Numbered from the stretch's first letter, positions 43,727-53,082 are shown. The stretch is DNA of 64,000 nucleotides from Nostoc sp. PCC 7524 (GCF_000316645.1 NC_019684.1:5963501-6027500); one strand, 5' to 3'. Numbers and translations: made by a program. Notes: a model not told the origin generated them from the sequence alone.

Positions 43727-44920
43727 ATGCAAGGTACACAACTTTCTTTTTTTAGCAACGAAGAAGGGTTTAATCCTACCAAAAAGGAGAAAAAACCAAA
43801 ATTAGGACGTTATGAACGTATCAAACGTAATTTAGAGAAAAATGATCAAGATCCATACAAGATATTTATTGATGTTAATACCCCACTAATACCAGCATCT
43901 CAATATACTTTTGTGGATCTGTTCTGTGGTGCAGGAGGAATTACACAAGGATTAGTACAGGCTGGATTCCAGGCCTTAGCTAGTGTGGAAATTAGTCCAA
44001 TTGCTTCTGCTACACATCAAAGAAATTTTCCTCATTGTCATCATTTTTGTGGAGATATAGAACAATTTTATCCAAAAAGTTGGTTGCAACAAATTGGCTA
44101 TCCTGAAGTAAATCTGGTGGTTGGTGGTCCTCCTTGTCAGGGGTTTTCGGTAGCAGGTAAACGCGATCCCAAAGATCCGCGTAATCGTCTATTTTATGAA
44201 TTTGTACGTGTGGTATCAGAAATACGTCCGTGGTATGTAGTTATGGAAAATGTACCAGGAATTCTAACCATTCAAAATGGAAATGTGAAGCAAGCTATTA
44301 TTGAAGCTTTTGAATCTATTGGTTATCCTCATGTTTCTGTAGCAATTCTAGAATCTGCTGACTATGGAGTACCACAGATTAGACCAAGAGCTATCTTTAT
44401 TGCTAATAGATTCGGAATGCCAAATCCATATCCTAAAGCTCAGTTATTACCAGAAGAATATAAACCCATCGAATCAGCTATTTCTGATTTACCAGAATAT
44501 ACTCCAATTCCAGAAATTAATCACCAATGGACTAGACATTCACCAGAGTATATGGAGCGTATTGCAAAAGTACCCCCTGGTGGTTCTTTATATCAAAAAT
44601 ATGTTGATGCCTTTAAGCGTCAATATCCAGGTAAACCAAGTATGACTGTTAAAGAAAATCATGGCGGTACTCATATCCACCCATATTTAAATCGGGTAAT
44701 TTCATCTCGTGAGATGGCAAGATTACAAAGCTTTCCTGATTCATTCATTTTTGAAGGGACTATGAAAAAAGCCATGTGGCAAATTGGGAATGCAGTCCCA
44801 CCTCGTTTAGCAGAGTGTATTGGTTATGCGCTCATACCTTATTTAAACAAGATTGCACTTAACACTGATCATCAAGTTGATATTACTTATGTTGATCAGA
44901 CTGAGATAGTTTTTGATTGA
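43727..44920 (+). CDS. DNA (cytosine-5) methyltransferase of a type II RM system
   Basis: C5-methyltransferase of about 397 aa that protects host DNA. Conserved motifs in order: I (FVDLFCGAGGITQGL), IV (GGPPCQGFS with the catalytic Cys), VI (MENVPG), VIII (QIRPRAIFIA), then a target-recognition region, and X (IGNAVPPRLAE). Start choices are 43670 or 43727; the second (MQGTQLSFF) is preferred. Its 3' end overlaps that of the convergent nuclease gene by 38 bases, so the two genes form a compact unit. The recognition sequence cannot be read from the protein. Confidence 0.93.
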   Translation: MQGTQLSFFSNEEGFNPTKKEKKPKLGRYERIKRNLEKNDQDPYKIFIDVNTPLIPASQYTFVDLFCGAGGITQGLVQAGFQALASVEISPIASATHQRNFPHCHHFCGDIEQFYPKSWLQQIGYPEVNLVVGGPPCQGFSVAGKRDPKDPRNRLFYEFVRVVSEIRPWYVVMENVPGILTIQNGNVKQAIIEAFESIGYPHVSVAILESADYGVPQIRPRAIFIANRFGMPNPYPKAQLLPEEYKPIESAISDLPEYTPIPEINHQWTRHSPEYMERIAKVPPGGSLYQKYVDAFKRQYPGKPSMTVKENHGGTHIHPYLNRVISSREMARLQSFPDSFIFEGTMKKAMWQIGNAVPPRLAECIGYALIPYLNKIALNTDHQVDITYVDQTEIVFD

Positions 44921-45617
44921 GCGCATTACGCCACGCTTCAAAATTATACCAACCACATCCGACACAACCTTCTTCAGCTTCATCACCACGCTGATGTACA
45001 GAAGGCCAGTTTTCATCTCCTTGATACCAAAAATGAATCCCGAAAGGCGCACCTCGTTTACCAGTTTTGATACATCGCTCACAGCTTCTTGATTTTAAAA
45101 GATTGTGATTGCCAGAGGTATCTTTCTTCAACAATTGAAACTTTCGCTTGATTTCATTATCACTCATAGATGTTAAGTGTGGAGGCTCACTAGCTCCCCA
45201 TCTTTCCATCGGAAATCTATGATCAATTACTAATTCATGTTTCTCTCTTTGCCTTTGTTCTATTACATCTGTATAAGAATAAACTTGTAAAATTTTTTCG
45301 ACTAAAGAAGCGGGTATATTTGATGCAGAATTAGCTGATTTTATCTCACCTGTCCACCTATCTCCTAAGCGTGTCTGCTGACAAGTTTGACAGTAGTTTT
45401 TGGTTGTTTCAATTACAAGACCAGGACGACTCCTTGTTCCACGTTGTAATCCCTGAATACCTCCACCACCAGCGTACTGATTTGATCCTATTTTCTTTCC
45501 TTCACACTCTCTACAGTGCCATTGTTGATCTGACAACAGCTTAAAGACTTGTAGTTGAGTTGAATCTTGTCTGAACTGGCTCTGAATTGTCTGTACTAAA
45601 TTTTGTTCCTTGCTCAC
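44883..45617 (-). CDS. HNH-type restriction endonuclease (candidate)
   Basis: A 244 aa protein with an HNH-like centre: ELVIDHRFPMERW (128-140) and SGNHNLLKSRSCERC (168-182), the His, Asn and second His/Lys positions of a beta-beta-alpha metal nuclease. Four CxxC pairs (35/38, 76/79, 179/182, 218/221) should hold zinc. An N-terminal helical part (about 20-35) precedes the first zinc pair. It is linked by an ATGA overlap to the controller gene and is convergent with the C5-methyltransferase. These facts, rather than close similarity to a known enzyme, identify it as the restriction partner. Confidence 0.82.
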   Translation of the reverse strand: MSKEQNLVQTIQSQFRQDSTQLQVFKLLSDQQWHCRECEGKKIGSNQYAGGGGIQGLQRGTRSRPGLVIETTKNYCQTCQQTRLGDRWTGEIKSANSASNIPASLVEKILQVYSYTDVIEQRQREKHELVIDHRFPMERWGASEPPHLTSMSDNEIKRKFQLLKKDTSGNHNLLKSRSCERCIKTGKRGAPFGIHFWYQGDENWPSVHQRGDEAEEGCVGCGWYNFEAWRNALNQKLSQSDQHK

Positions 45618-45862
45618 TGTATTCTATTGGCTTCTATTTCCAGATGTTCAAGAAGAACAGAAACACTTATACCTAGGCCATTAGCAAGGCTGACAAGAGC
45701 AGTTAGTGATGGATTTCTGACTCCACGTTCTACACCAGATATGTATGTACGGTCTAAATTGGCGCGTAGTCCTAGTTCCTCTTGGGATATTCCCTGCTCT
45801 ATTCTGCGTTGTCTGACAAGATAGCCTAAAGCACTAAGAATCTTTTGTTTCGGTTCATTCAT
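45614..45862 (-). CDS. Controller (C) protein of the RM system, XRE-type HTH
   Basis: An 82 aa helix-turn-helix protein (LGYLVRQRRIEQGISQEELGLRANLDRTYISGVERG), the size and family of RM controller proteins. In C.PvuII-type systems the C protein activates its own operon and then represses it, delaying the nuclease until methylation is complete. The stop of this gene overlaps the ATG of the nuclease gene by four bases, and a C-box lies 23 bases upstream of its ATG. Confidence 0.9.
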   Translation of the reverse strand: MNEPKQKILSALGYLVRQRRIEQGISQEELGLRANLDRTYISGVERGVRNPSLTALVSLANGLGISVSVLLEHLEIEANRIQ

Positions 45863-45884
45863 GTGCCGATTTTCAGCTTCTATG

Positions 45885-45910
45885 GACTATCAGTCTACGG
45901 ACGATGTGTC
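45885..45910 (-). promoter_or_regulatory. C-box operator of the RM controller gene
   Basis: Two 11-base palindromic half-sites with a 4-base spacer: GACTATCAGTC (45885-45895, exact GACTNNNAGTC) and GACGATGTGTC (45900-45910, a weaker version). Read on the minus strand the order is weak box, CGTA, strong box, then the C gene 23 bases on. This is the known layout of C.PvuII-family operators. Confidence 0.85.
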
Positions 45911-45978
45911 ACATTGCAACTTACTACCTAGCAATTTCGAGACAATGTGAGAATGAATAAACTCTTAGATTTAAAACC

Positions 45979-46716
45979 ATGAAATTTATTGGTGTTGATT
46001 TGGGTTGGAAATCACAACCTAGTGGGTTATGTTGCTTACAATTGGCAGAAGGAAAATTAAAATTAGTTGATTTAGAACGGCAAGATGCGATCGCACACAT
46101 CCTAACTTGGATAGATAACTGGGTAAAATCAGCCGAATCAGCAATCATCGCCGTAGATGCGCCTACTCTCATCCCGAACCCTACAGGTAGTCGTCTACCT
46201 GATAAGCTGACTCACAAATACTTTGGGAAATATCATGCTGGCTGTTACCCCGCTAACCAAAATCTCCCCTTTGCAGAACGGACGATCAATTTTGGCTTAG
46301 AATTAGAATCCCGTGGTTTTGCCCATGCACCAAGTATTGAACCACAAACACCGGGTAGATATCAGATAGAAGTCTTTCCCCACCCCGCCATAGTGCATTT
46401 ATTTGGCTTAGAACGGATTTTAAAATACAAAAAAGGGCGCATCAGTGAGCGCCGCTTAGAATTAATCAAACTTTATCAATATATTGTGGAGATGTTACCT
46501 ACCTTGGAACCTGCTTTACATCTGGGTAGTAAGTTCTCTATGGAGATTCCCCATACAGGTGCAGCACTCAAAGCCACGGAAGATAAACTAGATAGTCTTA
46601 TCTGTGCTTATGTCGCTGCTTACTGGTGGTATTGGGGAGAACAACGGAACTTGGTATTAGGCGATCGCACTACCGGTTACATTGTCATCCCGCAAGCAAT
46701 GGGGACTGGGGATTAG
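45979..46716 (+). CDS. DUF429 protein
   Basis: A 245 aa protein of the DUF429 family, predicted to have an RNase H-like fold: MKFIGVDLGWKS at the start, AIIAVDAPTLIPN in the middle, and EVFPHPAIVHLFGL followed by KATEDKLDSLICAYVAAYW at the end contribute acidic residues. The biochemical function is not established. It is transcribed divergently from the RM controller gene and converges on glgP. Its last codons run into a GGGGACT repeat. Confidence 0.85.
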   Translation: MKFIGVDLGWKSQPSGLCCLQLAEGKLKLVDLERQDAIAHILTWIDNWVKSAESAIIAVDAPTLIPNPTGSRLPDKLTHKYFGKYHAGCYPANQNLPFAERTINFGLELESRGFAHAPSIEPQTPGRYQIEVFPHPAIVHLFGLERILKYKKGRISERRLELIKLYQYIVEMLPTLEPALHLGSKFSMEIPHTGAALKATEDKLDSLICAYVAAYWWYWGEQRNLVLGDRTTGYIVIPQAMGTGD

Positions 46717-46770
46717 GGACTGGGGACTGGGTAAAAGTTTTTCTCCCCTGCACCCCGCACCCCTGCACCC
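46699..46770. repeat. GGGACTG heptamer repeats between DUF429 gene and glgP
   Basis: Units of GGGACTG/GGGGATT at 46701-46730 and a CCCTGCACCC run at about 46746-46768 fill the spacer between two convergent genes. Confidence 0.75.
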
Positions 46771-49335
46771 TTACTCTGCCCAAGCAATCAATCTTGGTTC
46801 ATAAAGGCTAGAAAGATATGGGTGTTTGGGCAGTACCCGCAAAGACAAGCCTTGTAAACCAGAATTGGTGTATATGATATCAGCAGTATAAACACTCAAC
46901 CCTTGTGTATCCTGTCCTTGGTAATCCATAACTACAGGTACAGCGTTAACAATCTCGCCGTTGGCATCAATTGAGCCTTGATATAGTTCTACTTGCACAT
47001 CTTCATTTGTTAAAGTTGCCAAGTCAACCTTAGCTTTTACGCCCACGGTTTGATTAACTTCTATATCTGCACCTACAGATACGTCAATATCTTTGATTCT
47101 GATATTAAACCAGTGAATACTTAGTTTTGCTTTCCAATCTGCTAATTCTTTAGCTGGAGCATAGTTGTCAGAATTTAAGGTATGGTAGCGATCGCTAGCC
47201 GGGAAATAAGCTCGTTGAGCATATTCTCTCACCATCCGCGCTGTATTGAAAAAGGGACAATTCAACCGGATAGCGTCTTTCATTTTGGCAACCCAAGGGC
47301 GGGGTAAACCATCGACATCACGGTGATCATAAAACAATGGTACGACTTCTTTTTCTAGTAAGTCGTAGAGAGCATTAGCTTCGACTTCATCCTGGTAATT
47401 AGGATCATCGTAATTCTCGCCGTGGCCAATTGCCCAACCTGTGCGGACATAATCAGCTTCATCCCACCAACCATCTAAGACGCTCAAATTAGGCAATCCA
47501 TTCATGGCTGCTTTCATCCCGCTAGTACCAGAGGCTTCACGGGGACGACGGGGTGTATTTAACCAGACATCACAACCAGCTACCATCAACCGGGAAATAT
47601 GAATGTCGTAATTGGGAACAAACACTATGTGTTTTTCTAAGTGTTGTTCAGTGATAAAGTGGTTGATTTCGCGGATGAGTTCTTTACCGGGAAGATCTTT
47701 CGGGTGTGCCTTACCAGCAATTACAAATTGCACCTTGCGGCCTTTGTTACCTAGTAAAATCCGCTTGATGCGTTCAATGTCACGCATCCACAGGGTAGCA
47801 CGTTTGTAGGTGGCAAAACGACGGGCAAAGCCAATAGTCAAAACATTAGGATCAAGGACTTCCTGGGCTTGAGCAATGTCGGAAGGGGAAGCACCGCGAT
47901 CGTGTAAATGCTTGACTAGATGTTCGCGCACATACAAAATCATGTCTAAGCGGCAACGTTCATGATTGCGCCACAATTCTTCATCAGGAATGGCTTCCAT
48001 CCGTTCCCATAATGGGCTATCTGGTGATGCTGATGACCAATTCGGCCCCAAGTAGCGATCGTATAACTCCTGAGTTGATTTAGCTACACAACTTCGGGCA
48101 TGAACACCGTTGGTAATCGCTGTAATTGGTACTTCCTCTACGGGGACTTTTTTCCACAACCCTTGGAACATTTGGCGGGACACTACACCGTGCAGTTGGG
48201 CAACACCATTGGAAGCAGTTGCCATCTTCAAGGCTAGCACTGCCATACTAAAGGGTGCGGACAAATCGCCTGTATTCTCTCTTCCCAGTCCCAAAAATTG
48301 CTCTTTGGGTAAGTCAAAAATATCTGCGTAGTAACCCAGGTAGTGAAGAATTTTATCGGGAGGGAACAAGTCAATCCCAGCCGGCACAGGTGTGTGAGTG
48401 GTAAAGATATTACTGGACATCACCACCTGTTTCGCTTCCGAGTAGCTTAATCCCTGTTCTTGAATCAAGATGCGGATGCGTTCTAGGGCGGAAAAGGCAG
48501 CATGACCTTCATTCATGTGGTAGGCTGTGACTTCATACCCCAAAGCTTTTAATAGTTGTACACCACCGATACCCAGCATAATTTCCTGGTGAATACGCAT
48601 ATCGATATCACCACCATACAACTGATCGGTGATGTCGTGGTCGTAGGGGTTGTTTGGTTCAATGTTAGTGTCCAGCATATACAGGGGTACTGTTCCCACC
48701 TGTACCCGCCAAACTCTGGCGTACACCTTACGCCCTGGATAATCTACGGCAATCCGCAGTTCTGAACCGTCAGGATTACGCTCCAGATGCAAGGGCATAT
48801 TGTAAAAATCATTAATCGGGTAGCGTTCTTGCTGCCAGCCATCCACATTGAGATACTGAGCAAAGTAGCCTTGCTGGTACAACAAACCGATACCGACTAG
48901 AGGTAAACCCAAGTCGCTGGCAGATTTGAGGTGATCCCCCGCCAGCACACCCAAGCCACCAGAATAAATAGGCAAACAATCTACCAGTCCAAATTCAGCC
49001 GAAAAATAGGCGTAACATTCTTTTGGCTTTTGACTGCGTTGTTTGTGATACCAAGTGCGCTCTTGTAAATAATCTTCTAACTGACGAGCCGCACGATCCA
49101 TCTGCGCTAGAAAGCCTTCATCTTCGACTACTTCCGAAAGTCGCGCTTGAGAGATCGTACCCAGCATCAATACTGGGTTGTGATGACTAGATTCCCATAA
49201 ATCTGGGTCTAAGCGCCGAAATAAATCTTTAGTCTCAACATTCCAGTCCCAATGTAAGTTATACGCCAACCGCCGCAATGGTTCTAGTCGTGGCGGCAGG
49301 GAAGGAGAAACGTTGAATGTACGAATTGGCTGCAT
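46771..49335 (-). CDS. glgP: Glycogen (alpha-glucan) phosphorylase
   Basis: PLP-dependent enzyme that releases glucose 1-phosphate from glycogen, 854 aa, of the shorter bacterial alpha-glucan phosphorylase type. The N-terminus RRLAYNLHWDWN, the centre HMNEGHAAFSALERI and ITNGVHARSC, and the PLP-lysine region REASGTSGMKAAMNGLPN are diagnostic. The C-terminal 120 residues form a beta-rich domain seen in this subfamily. Upstream are two perfect palindromes (49516-49563). Glycogen use in the dark or in heterocysts is the likely role. Confidence 0.95.
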   Translation of the reverse strand: MQPIRTFNVSPSLPPRLEPLRRLAYNLHWDWNVETKDLFRRLDPDLWESSHHNPVLMLGTISQARLSEVVEDEGFLAQMDRAARQLEDYLQERTWYHKQRSQKPKECYAYFSAEFGLVDCLPIYSGGLGVLAGDHLKSASDLGLPLVGIGLLYQQGYFAQYLNVDGWQQERYPINDFYNMPLHLERNPDGSELRIAVDYPGRKVYARVWRVQVGTVPLYMLDTNIEPNNPYDHDITDQLYGGDIDMRIHQEIMLGIGGVQLLKALGYEVTAYHMNEGHAAFSALERIRILIQEQGLSYSEAKQVVMSSNIFTTHTPVPAGIDLFPPDKILHYLGYYADIFDLPKEQFLGLGRENTGDLSAPFSMAVLALKMATASNGVAQLHGVVSRQMFQGLWKKVPVEEVPITAITNGVHARSCVAKSTQELYDRYLGPNWSSASPDSPLWERMEAIPDEELWRNHERCRLDMILYVREHLVKHLHDRGASPSDIAQAQEVLDPNVLTIGFARRFATYKRATLWMRDIERIKRILLGNKGRKVQFVIAGKAHPKDLPGKELIREINHFITEQHLEKHIVFVPNYDIHISRLMVAGCDVWLNTPRRPREASGTSGMKAAMNGLPNLSVLDGWWDEADYVRTGWAIGHGENYDDPNYQDEVEANALYDLLEKEVVPLFYDHRDVDGLPRPWVAKMKDAIRLNCPFFNTARMVREYAQRAYFPASDRYHTLNSDNYAPAKELADWKAKLSIHWFNIRIKDIDVSVGADIEVNQTVGVKAKVDLATLTNEDVQVELYQGSIDANGEIVNAVPVVMDYQGQDTQGLSVYTADIIYTNSGLQGLSLRVLPKHPYLSSLYEPRLIAWAE

Positions 49336-49515
49336 AGGTTAGTAAAGTTCCTAGTTTAGCTAAGGTTATTGTTGACTGTCTTTACCCAATGTTGCCAATT
49401 CTTTATACTATGTTTGTAAAATTATCATGACTTTGTTAAGTCTGGAAAAACACAGCTGTTCTGTTGCTAAAGTTTATGCTCAGGGTATTTTTCATTATCT
49501 GTTTACCCCTGAAGC

Positions 49516-49563
49516 TTAAAATTTAATGTATTAAATTTTAATTATTCTCCGAGAATATTCTCG
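49516..49563. repeat. Two adjacent perfect palindromes upstream of glgP
   Basis: The first has 11-base arms TTAAAATTTAA (49516-49526) and TTAAATTTTAA (49531-49541) around TGTA. The second is a 14-base palindrome CGAGAATATTCTCG (49550-49563). They lie about 180-230 bases before the glgP ATG and about 130 bases beyond the stop of the next gene. They may be regulator sites or a transcript end. The rest of the 49336-49691 spacer shows nothing. Confidence 0.6.
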
Positions 49564-49691
49564 CTTTAATCTTACTTGCTATCTTTTTATATCAGCGATC
49601 CCAAAATTATCATGAGATTTCTTTAGATTATTGATGAAATCTGCTAACGGTTATTTTATTTAGCGATCGCTTCCCTAGTAGTTGTTAAATT

Positions 49692-50015
49692 TCATGTACC
49701 CAAAGAGGGCTGATCTTGACTATTCTTGTGCATAGTCAAAGCTACTGCTATGGCAAAAGTCATCTCTGCTGCTACTTGATAAGCCTGTTTAATGTTGTCT
49801 TTAGATTCTTTGCTATGAGCAGGGAAGTAAGCTTTGTGACGACGTGACTCTCGTTGTACCTTACCAGAGGCGATCGCTCGTTGCAAAATAATCAAAGCAT
49901 CCACATCTTCTGAATCATAATTAGTTTGCAGTAACATTTGAATTTGTTTTTGGGTATCAATACTTAAATAACCAATATTTAAAGCTTGTTGAGCAATTTC
50001 TTTAATTAAAGCCAT
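49692..50015 (-). CDS. Small hypothetical cyanobacterial protein (about 107 aa)
   Basis: A soluble, helical protein without recognised domain. Notable are ALNIGYLSIDTQKQIQMLL and DVDALIILQRAIASGKVQRESRR, followed by a Lys/His-rich stretch. The preferred ATG is at 50015 (MALIKEIAQQ), since the longer form from 50054 starts with residues from untidy upstream DNA. Function unknown. It is monocistronic, upstream of glgP and on the same strand. Confidence 0.6.
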   Translation of the reverse strand: MALIKEIAQQALNIGYLSIDTQKQIQMLLQTNYDSEDVDALIILQRAIASGKVQRESRRHKAYFPAHSKESKDNIKQAYQVAAEMTFAIAVALTMHKNSQDQPSLGT

Positions 50016-50054
50016 AACTTCCGCCAAGGGTGACAGTGAACAGTGATATCTCAA

Positions 50055-51550
50055 ACAACATCTTCCTTGTTGTCCTTGAGAATATCATGGATGCAAGTTA
50101 TATCTGGATTGTTTTCAAAATTTATAATGTATAGTATCAGGCTCACATCACCCAATTGGATCACCTGATAGGGTGATTTACTAATTGTCTGTTATCAGTA
50201 ATGATGTTAGTTTTAGCTAATTCTTAAATTAAACTTAATAGTGTAATCACAATATCATTTTGAGTGTAGCGCAATTATTCACCTGATCAATACCTGCTCA
50301 TACCAAGTTGCTGAGTATCAGGAATTGTCTACTGATGCAGCCAGGTAGTTTCAAAGTTTAGAAATTCATCAGGACTTACGGAGGTGTCACACTCAACCTA
50401 TCTTGTAGGGTGCGTCAGATGCCAAACATCTGTCGAGAATCACGAAAAACTCAAATCTGACGCACTCTACGAATGTGCCAGTTGCGTAAGTCCTAATTCA
50501 TATGGTTTTAGTTCTTTAGATTTTAGTCTAGAAAATTTGTATTTTCCAAAATGTAATTTTGTTTACAAATAAAAATCATTATTTGTTGTTTATTTAGCTA
50601 GTACAATATTGTCTTGGTGGCAAATTTATCAGATGTCAGAAAAATTAAATTAAACTGATTTATAAGAAAGACTCGACATCAAAAAAAAGTGTGTTATGCT
50701 GGTGAGCAATTATTGTCAAAAGCCATTCATGTAAAAATGAAGCGTGATTGGGTTGGTTTGTAAATCATCAATGTGCAACATGATTAGAGCAGCATACTCT
50801 AGAAATCCGTTGCAAGAAAGTCGCCATAACAATCGGGGAAGTGCTTACTTGTTTGCACCAATGGTGAATTTTAATGTCATGGCTGACGTAGGAGATACTC
50901 CACCATAACTTGCTCGTATAAAGGTAGACACAACAAGCTAAAATCAACACAAATTACATTTTTTTGGGCAGGTAAAACCTTTGATATGATTCATATAACT
51001 TGCTCAAAATGTATTATTGTTGACACAAATTTGGACAAATTGAGTTGTGAAAAAATCAACTGGCTGGACAATAAATAGCCATAAGAGCAAAAATTTATGA
51101 GCAGTCAGATGAAAAGCCGTTGCAATTAACTCACAACAGCCTATTTAGCCTGTCTACAAAATTCAATTTCACAATTTAATAGTCTGAGGTAGACGTTGTA
51201 ATTACCTACATATTGGCTTGGGTATTCAGGAGTATTAACAGTAACTGGGTTGGCATTCAACGCGAAACCCTGTCACTAAATCATCGTGTAGTTTTACACA
51301 AATTCACAATCTTATATGCAAAAAGCCGTTAATCAATGATGGATTTTTTGACAATTTACTGATGTCTTCCACCTGAAACTTTAAGTTTACCTAGACTAAA
51401 AAGCATCACTAAAACTTGTGGGTAGTTTTAGATCACTATCCCATAATTAGTGATTTGGGCAATATCAGAATCAGTGTTACTACCAACACCAAGAATACAT
51501 CGCTAACACAGATTCAGCATTATTAACACCATTCACCTGATAATTTGGTC
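50055..51550. other. 1.5-kb AT-rich region without recognised genes
   Basis: No frame here has the length or composition of a gene. It includes a weak hairpin at about 50162-50179 (ATCACC / GGGTGAT) and the MITE-like element at 50371. The part from about 50500 to 51540 has no repeat or gene that I can identify. It precedes the acyltransferase gene and may hold a long leader, a small RNA or the remains of decayed genes. Confidence 0.4.
50371..50494. mobile_element. MITE-like element, copy A
   Basis: A 124-base element with perfect 10-base terminal inverted repeats, AGGACTTACG (50371-50380) and CGTAAGTCCT (50485-50494), and a subterminal pair GTGCGTCAGAT / ATCTGACGCAC. The 7-base sequence AATTCAT lies on both sides (50363-50369 and 50495-50501), a possible target duplication. 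It has no coding capacity. A second, more degenerate copy lies in the same orientation at 52268. Confidence 0.8.
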
Positions 51551-52255
51551 ATGAATAACCAACGACATAACTCAAAATGGCAGAGATTTCAAGAACTTTT
51601 GCTAATCACTCTGCTCGGAGATATGCCCACACTAACACTTGGGCCAAAATTAAGAAATCTGGTATATCGGCAAATTTTTGCTCAGATGGGTAAATCAGTT
51701 TATATTCAACATGGAGTGGAATTTCTCAACGCTGCTGGGATAGAACTTGGCAGTGGAGTATACCTGTTTAAAGGTGTGCGTCTAGATGCTAAAGGACATC
51801 CTAATAATAGAATTTGCTTAGGCGACGGCGTAGCGATCGAGCGCAATGTTGATATAGGATGCTTGGAAGATTCTTATATACAAATTGATCAGGAAACTTT
51901 CATTGGACCTAATGTTGGTATCGCCGGGCCAGGAAATATCAAAATTGGTAAACGCTGCATGATTGCATCCCATTCTGGTATCTATGCCAACCATCACATT
52001 TTTACAGACCCCACACTACCCATTAAATACCAAGGTGTTTCTCGTCAAGGCATTGTGATTGAGGACGATTGTTGGCTAGGACATGGAGTAACAGTATTAG
52101 ATGGTGTCACTATCGGTCAAGGCAGTGTCATTGGTGCAGGAGCAGTCGTCAACAGAGATATTCCGCCGTTTTCTGTGGCTGTGGGTATGCCTGCACGCGT
52201 GATTAAGAGCCGAATTGCGAAGGATCTGGTGACATCTAATAAATCTCAGGATTGA
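51551..52255 (+). CDS. Hexapeptide-repeat acyltransferase (WcaF/LbetaH family)
   Basis: A left-handed beta-helix O-acyltransferase of about 234 aa with hexapeptide repeats (IELGSGVYLFKGVRL, GDGVAIERNVDIG) and the active-site region ANHHIFTDPTLPI, followed by IVIEDDCWLGHGVTVLDGVTIGQGSVIGAGAVVNRDIPP. Such enzymes acetylate sugars of exopolysaccharide, O-antigen or glycolipids; the heterocyst envelope is another possible setting but unproved. The start is ATG 51551, a TTG at 51545 being less likely. It is alone, flanked by two copies of the MITE-like element. Confidence 0.85.
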   Translation: MNNQRHNSKWQRFQELLLITLLGDMPTLTLGPKLRNLVYRQIFAQMGKSVYIQHGVEFLNAAGIELGSGVYLFKGVRLDAKGHPNNRICLGDGVAIERNVDIGCLEDSYIQIDQETFIGPNVGIAGPGNIKIGKRCMIASHSGIYANHHIFTDPTLPIKYQGVSRQGIVIEDDCWLGHGVTVLDGVTIGQGSVIGAGAVVNRDIPPFSVAVGMPARVIKSRIAKDLVTSNKSQD

Positions 52256-52267
52256 TACTTAACTAGA

Positions 52268-52389
52268 CAAGACTTACGCAGGTGTCACACTCAACCTATC
52301 TTGTAGAGTGCGTCAGATGCCACGAATCTTTTGAGAATAGCGAAAAACTCTAATCTGACGCACCCTAAGAATGTGACGGCGGTGTCTTG
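52268..52389. mobile_element. MITE-like element, copy B
   Basis: Closely matches copy A at 50371: GACTTACG, GGTGTCACACTCAACC, GTGCGTCAGATGCCA, TCTGACGCACCCTA all recur in order. Terminal repeats are worn to CAAGAC / GTCTTG. No flanking duplication is clear. It starts 12 bases after the acyltransferase stop and could form its transcript end through the GTGCGTCAGAT / ATCTGACGCAC stem. Confidence 0.75.
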
Positions 52390-52965
52390 ATACAGCGAAA
52401 AAATTTTTTGTCAGTTTTCGCTGGAATAGGAAACCTCTGGCTTTGGCAAACGTCACAATATCAACCAGTAAATAACTATGACACCAGGGACATTTACCAA
52501 ATTAGAAAGTCACATATATCAGCCCACACAAAACCTGAAAATCAGATTTTGAGGTGAAGCTAACCGTAGCATCAGATCAAAATCCAACTCAACCTATTAA
52601 TTGCTGTTAGAGTATATGGTGCTTAACTACCACCGTAGTCTTCTCCAAAAGGAACGAGATGTGGGTAATATAAAGTAGCTATCTTTTCTGCATCGCAGTC
52701 CCTGTAACAAAAATTCACCACCATGAATGTAAAGAGGGACTGGGGACTGGGGACTGGGGAGCCAGCCGCGTGGGCGGGTTTACCGCGCCACTTGCTACAA
52801 CGGAGGAAACCTCCGCAACGCAATGGCTTGACTTGAGCGGACCGGCGTGACTGGGATTTTTACTCAGCACGGGCTAAACGCCCCGCTTCCGCTAACAGCA
52901 CTCAGCACTTTCAAGTCAGATATGAAGAAAGAGCTTTTTCGTCATACCCTTTGGAGAAATCGCCG
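52390..52965. other. Repeat-rich spacer before psbI
   Basis: No gene is supported. It holds GGGACTG heptamers (52736-52761), a GGAGGAAACCTCC hairpin (about 52802-52814) within a GC-rich patch (GCCGCGTGGGCGGGTTTACCGCGCC) that looks like a dispersed repeat, and a GCTAAACGCCCCGCTTCCGCTAACAGCACTC-type repeat. The psbI promoter is presumably near 52915-52950. Confidence 0.45.
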
Positions 52966-53082
52966 ATGGTAACTTTAAAAATCGCTGTTTATATTGTGGT
53001 TGCTTTCTTTGTGGCTATTTTTGTTTTCGGATTTTTGTCTAACGACCCAGCTCGTAACCCCGGTCGTCGGGATTTAGAGTAG
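52966..53082 (+). CDS. psbI: Photosystem II reaction-centre protein I (PsbI)
   Basis: A 38 aa protein with a single membrane helix ([23 protein letters not shown]) and the conserved tail [14 protein letters not shown]. It has the exact size and pattern of PsbI, a thylakoid subunit at the edge of the D1/CP43 side of photosystem II that helps assembly. GGAG lies 10 bases before the ATG. It stands alone, about 200 bases before the DUF3769 gene. Confidence 0.96.
   Translation: MVTLKIAVYIVVAFFVAIFVFGFLSNDPARNPGRRDLE

Noticed and set aside
50384..50572. 62-codon plus-strand frame
   Set aside because: Its first half lies within the MITE-like element and the rest is AT-rich spacer; no ribosome site.
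50768..50950. 60-codon minus-strand frame in the gene-poor region
   Set aside because: No ribosome site, odd composition (Cys/His/Trp-rich) and no recognisable pattern.
52623..52823. 66-codon minus-strand frame before psbI
   Set aside because: Runs through GGGACTG heptamers and a GC-rich repeat; not protein-like.
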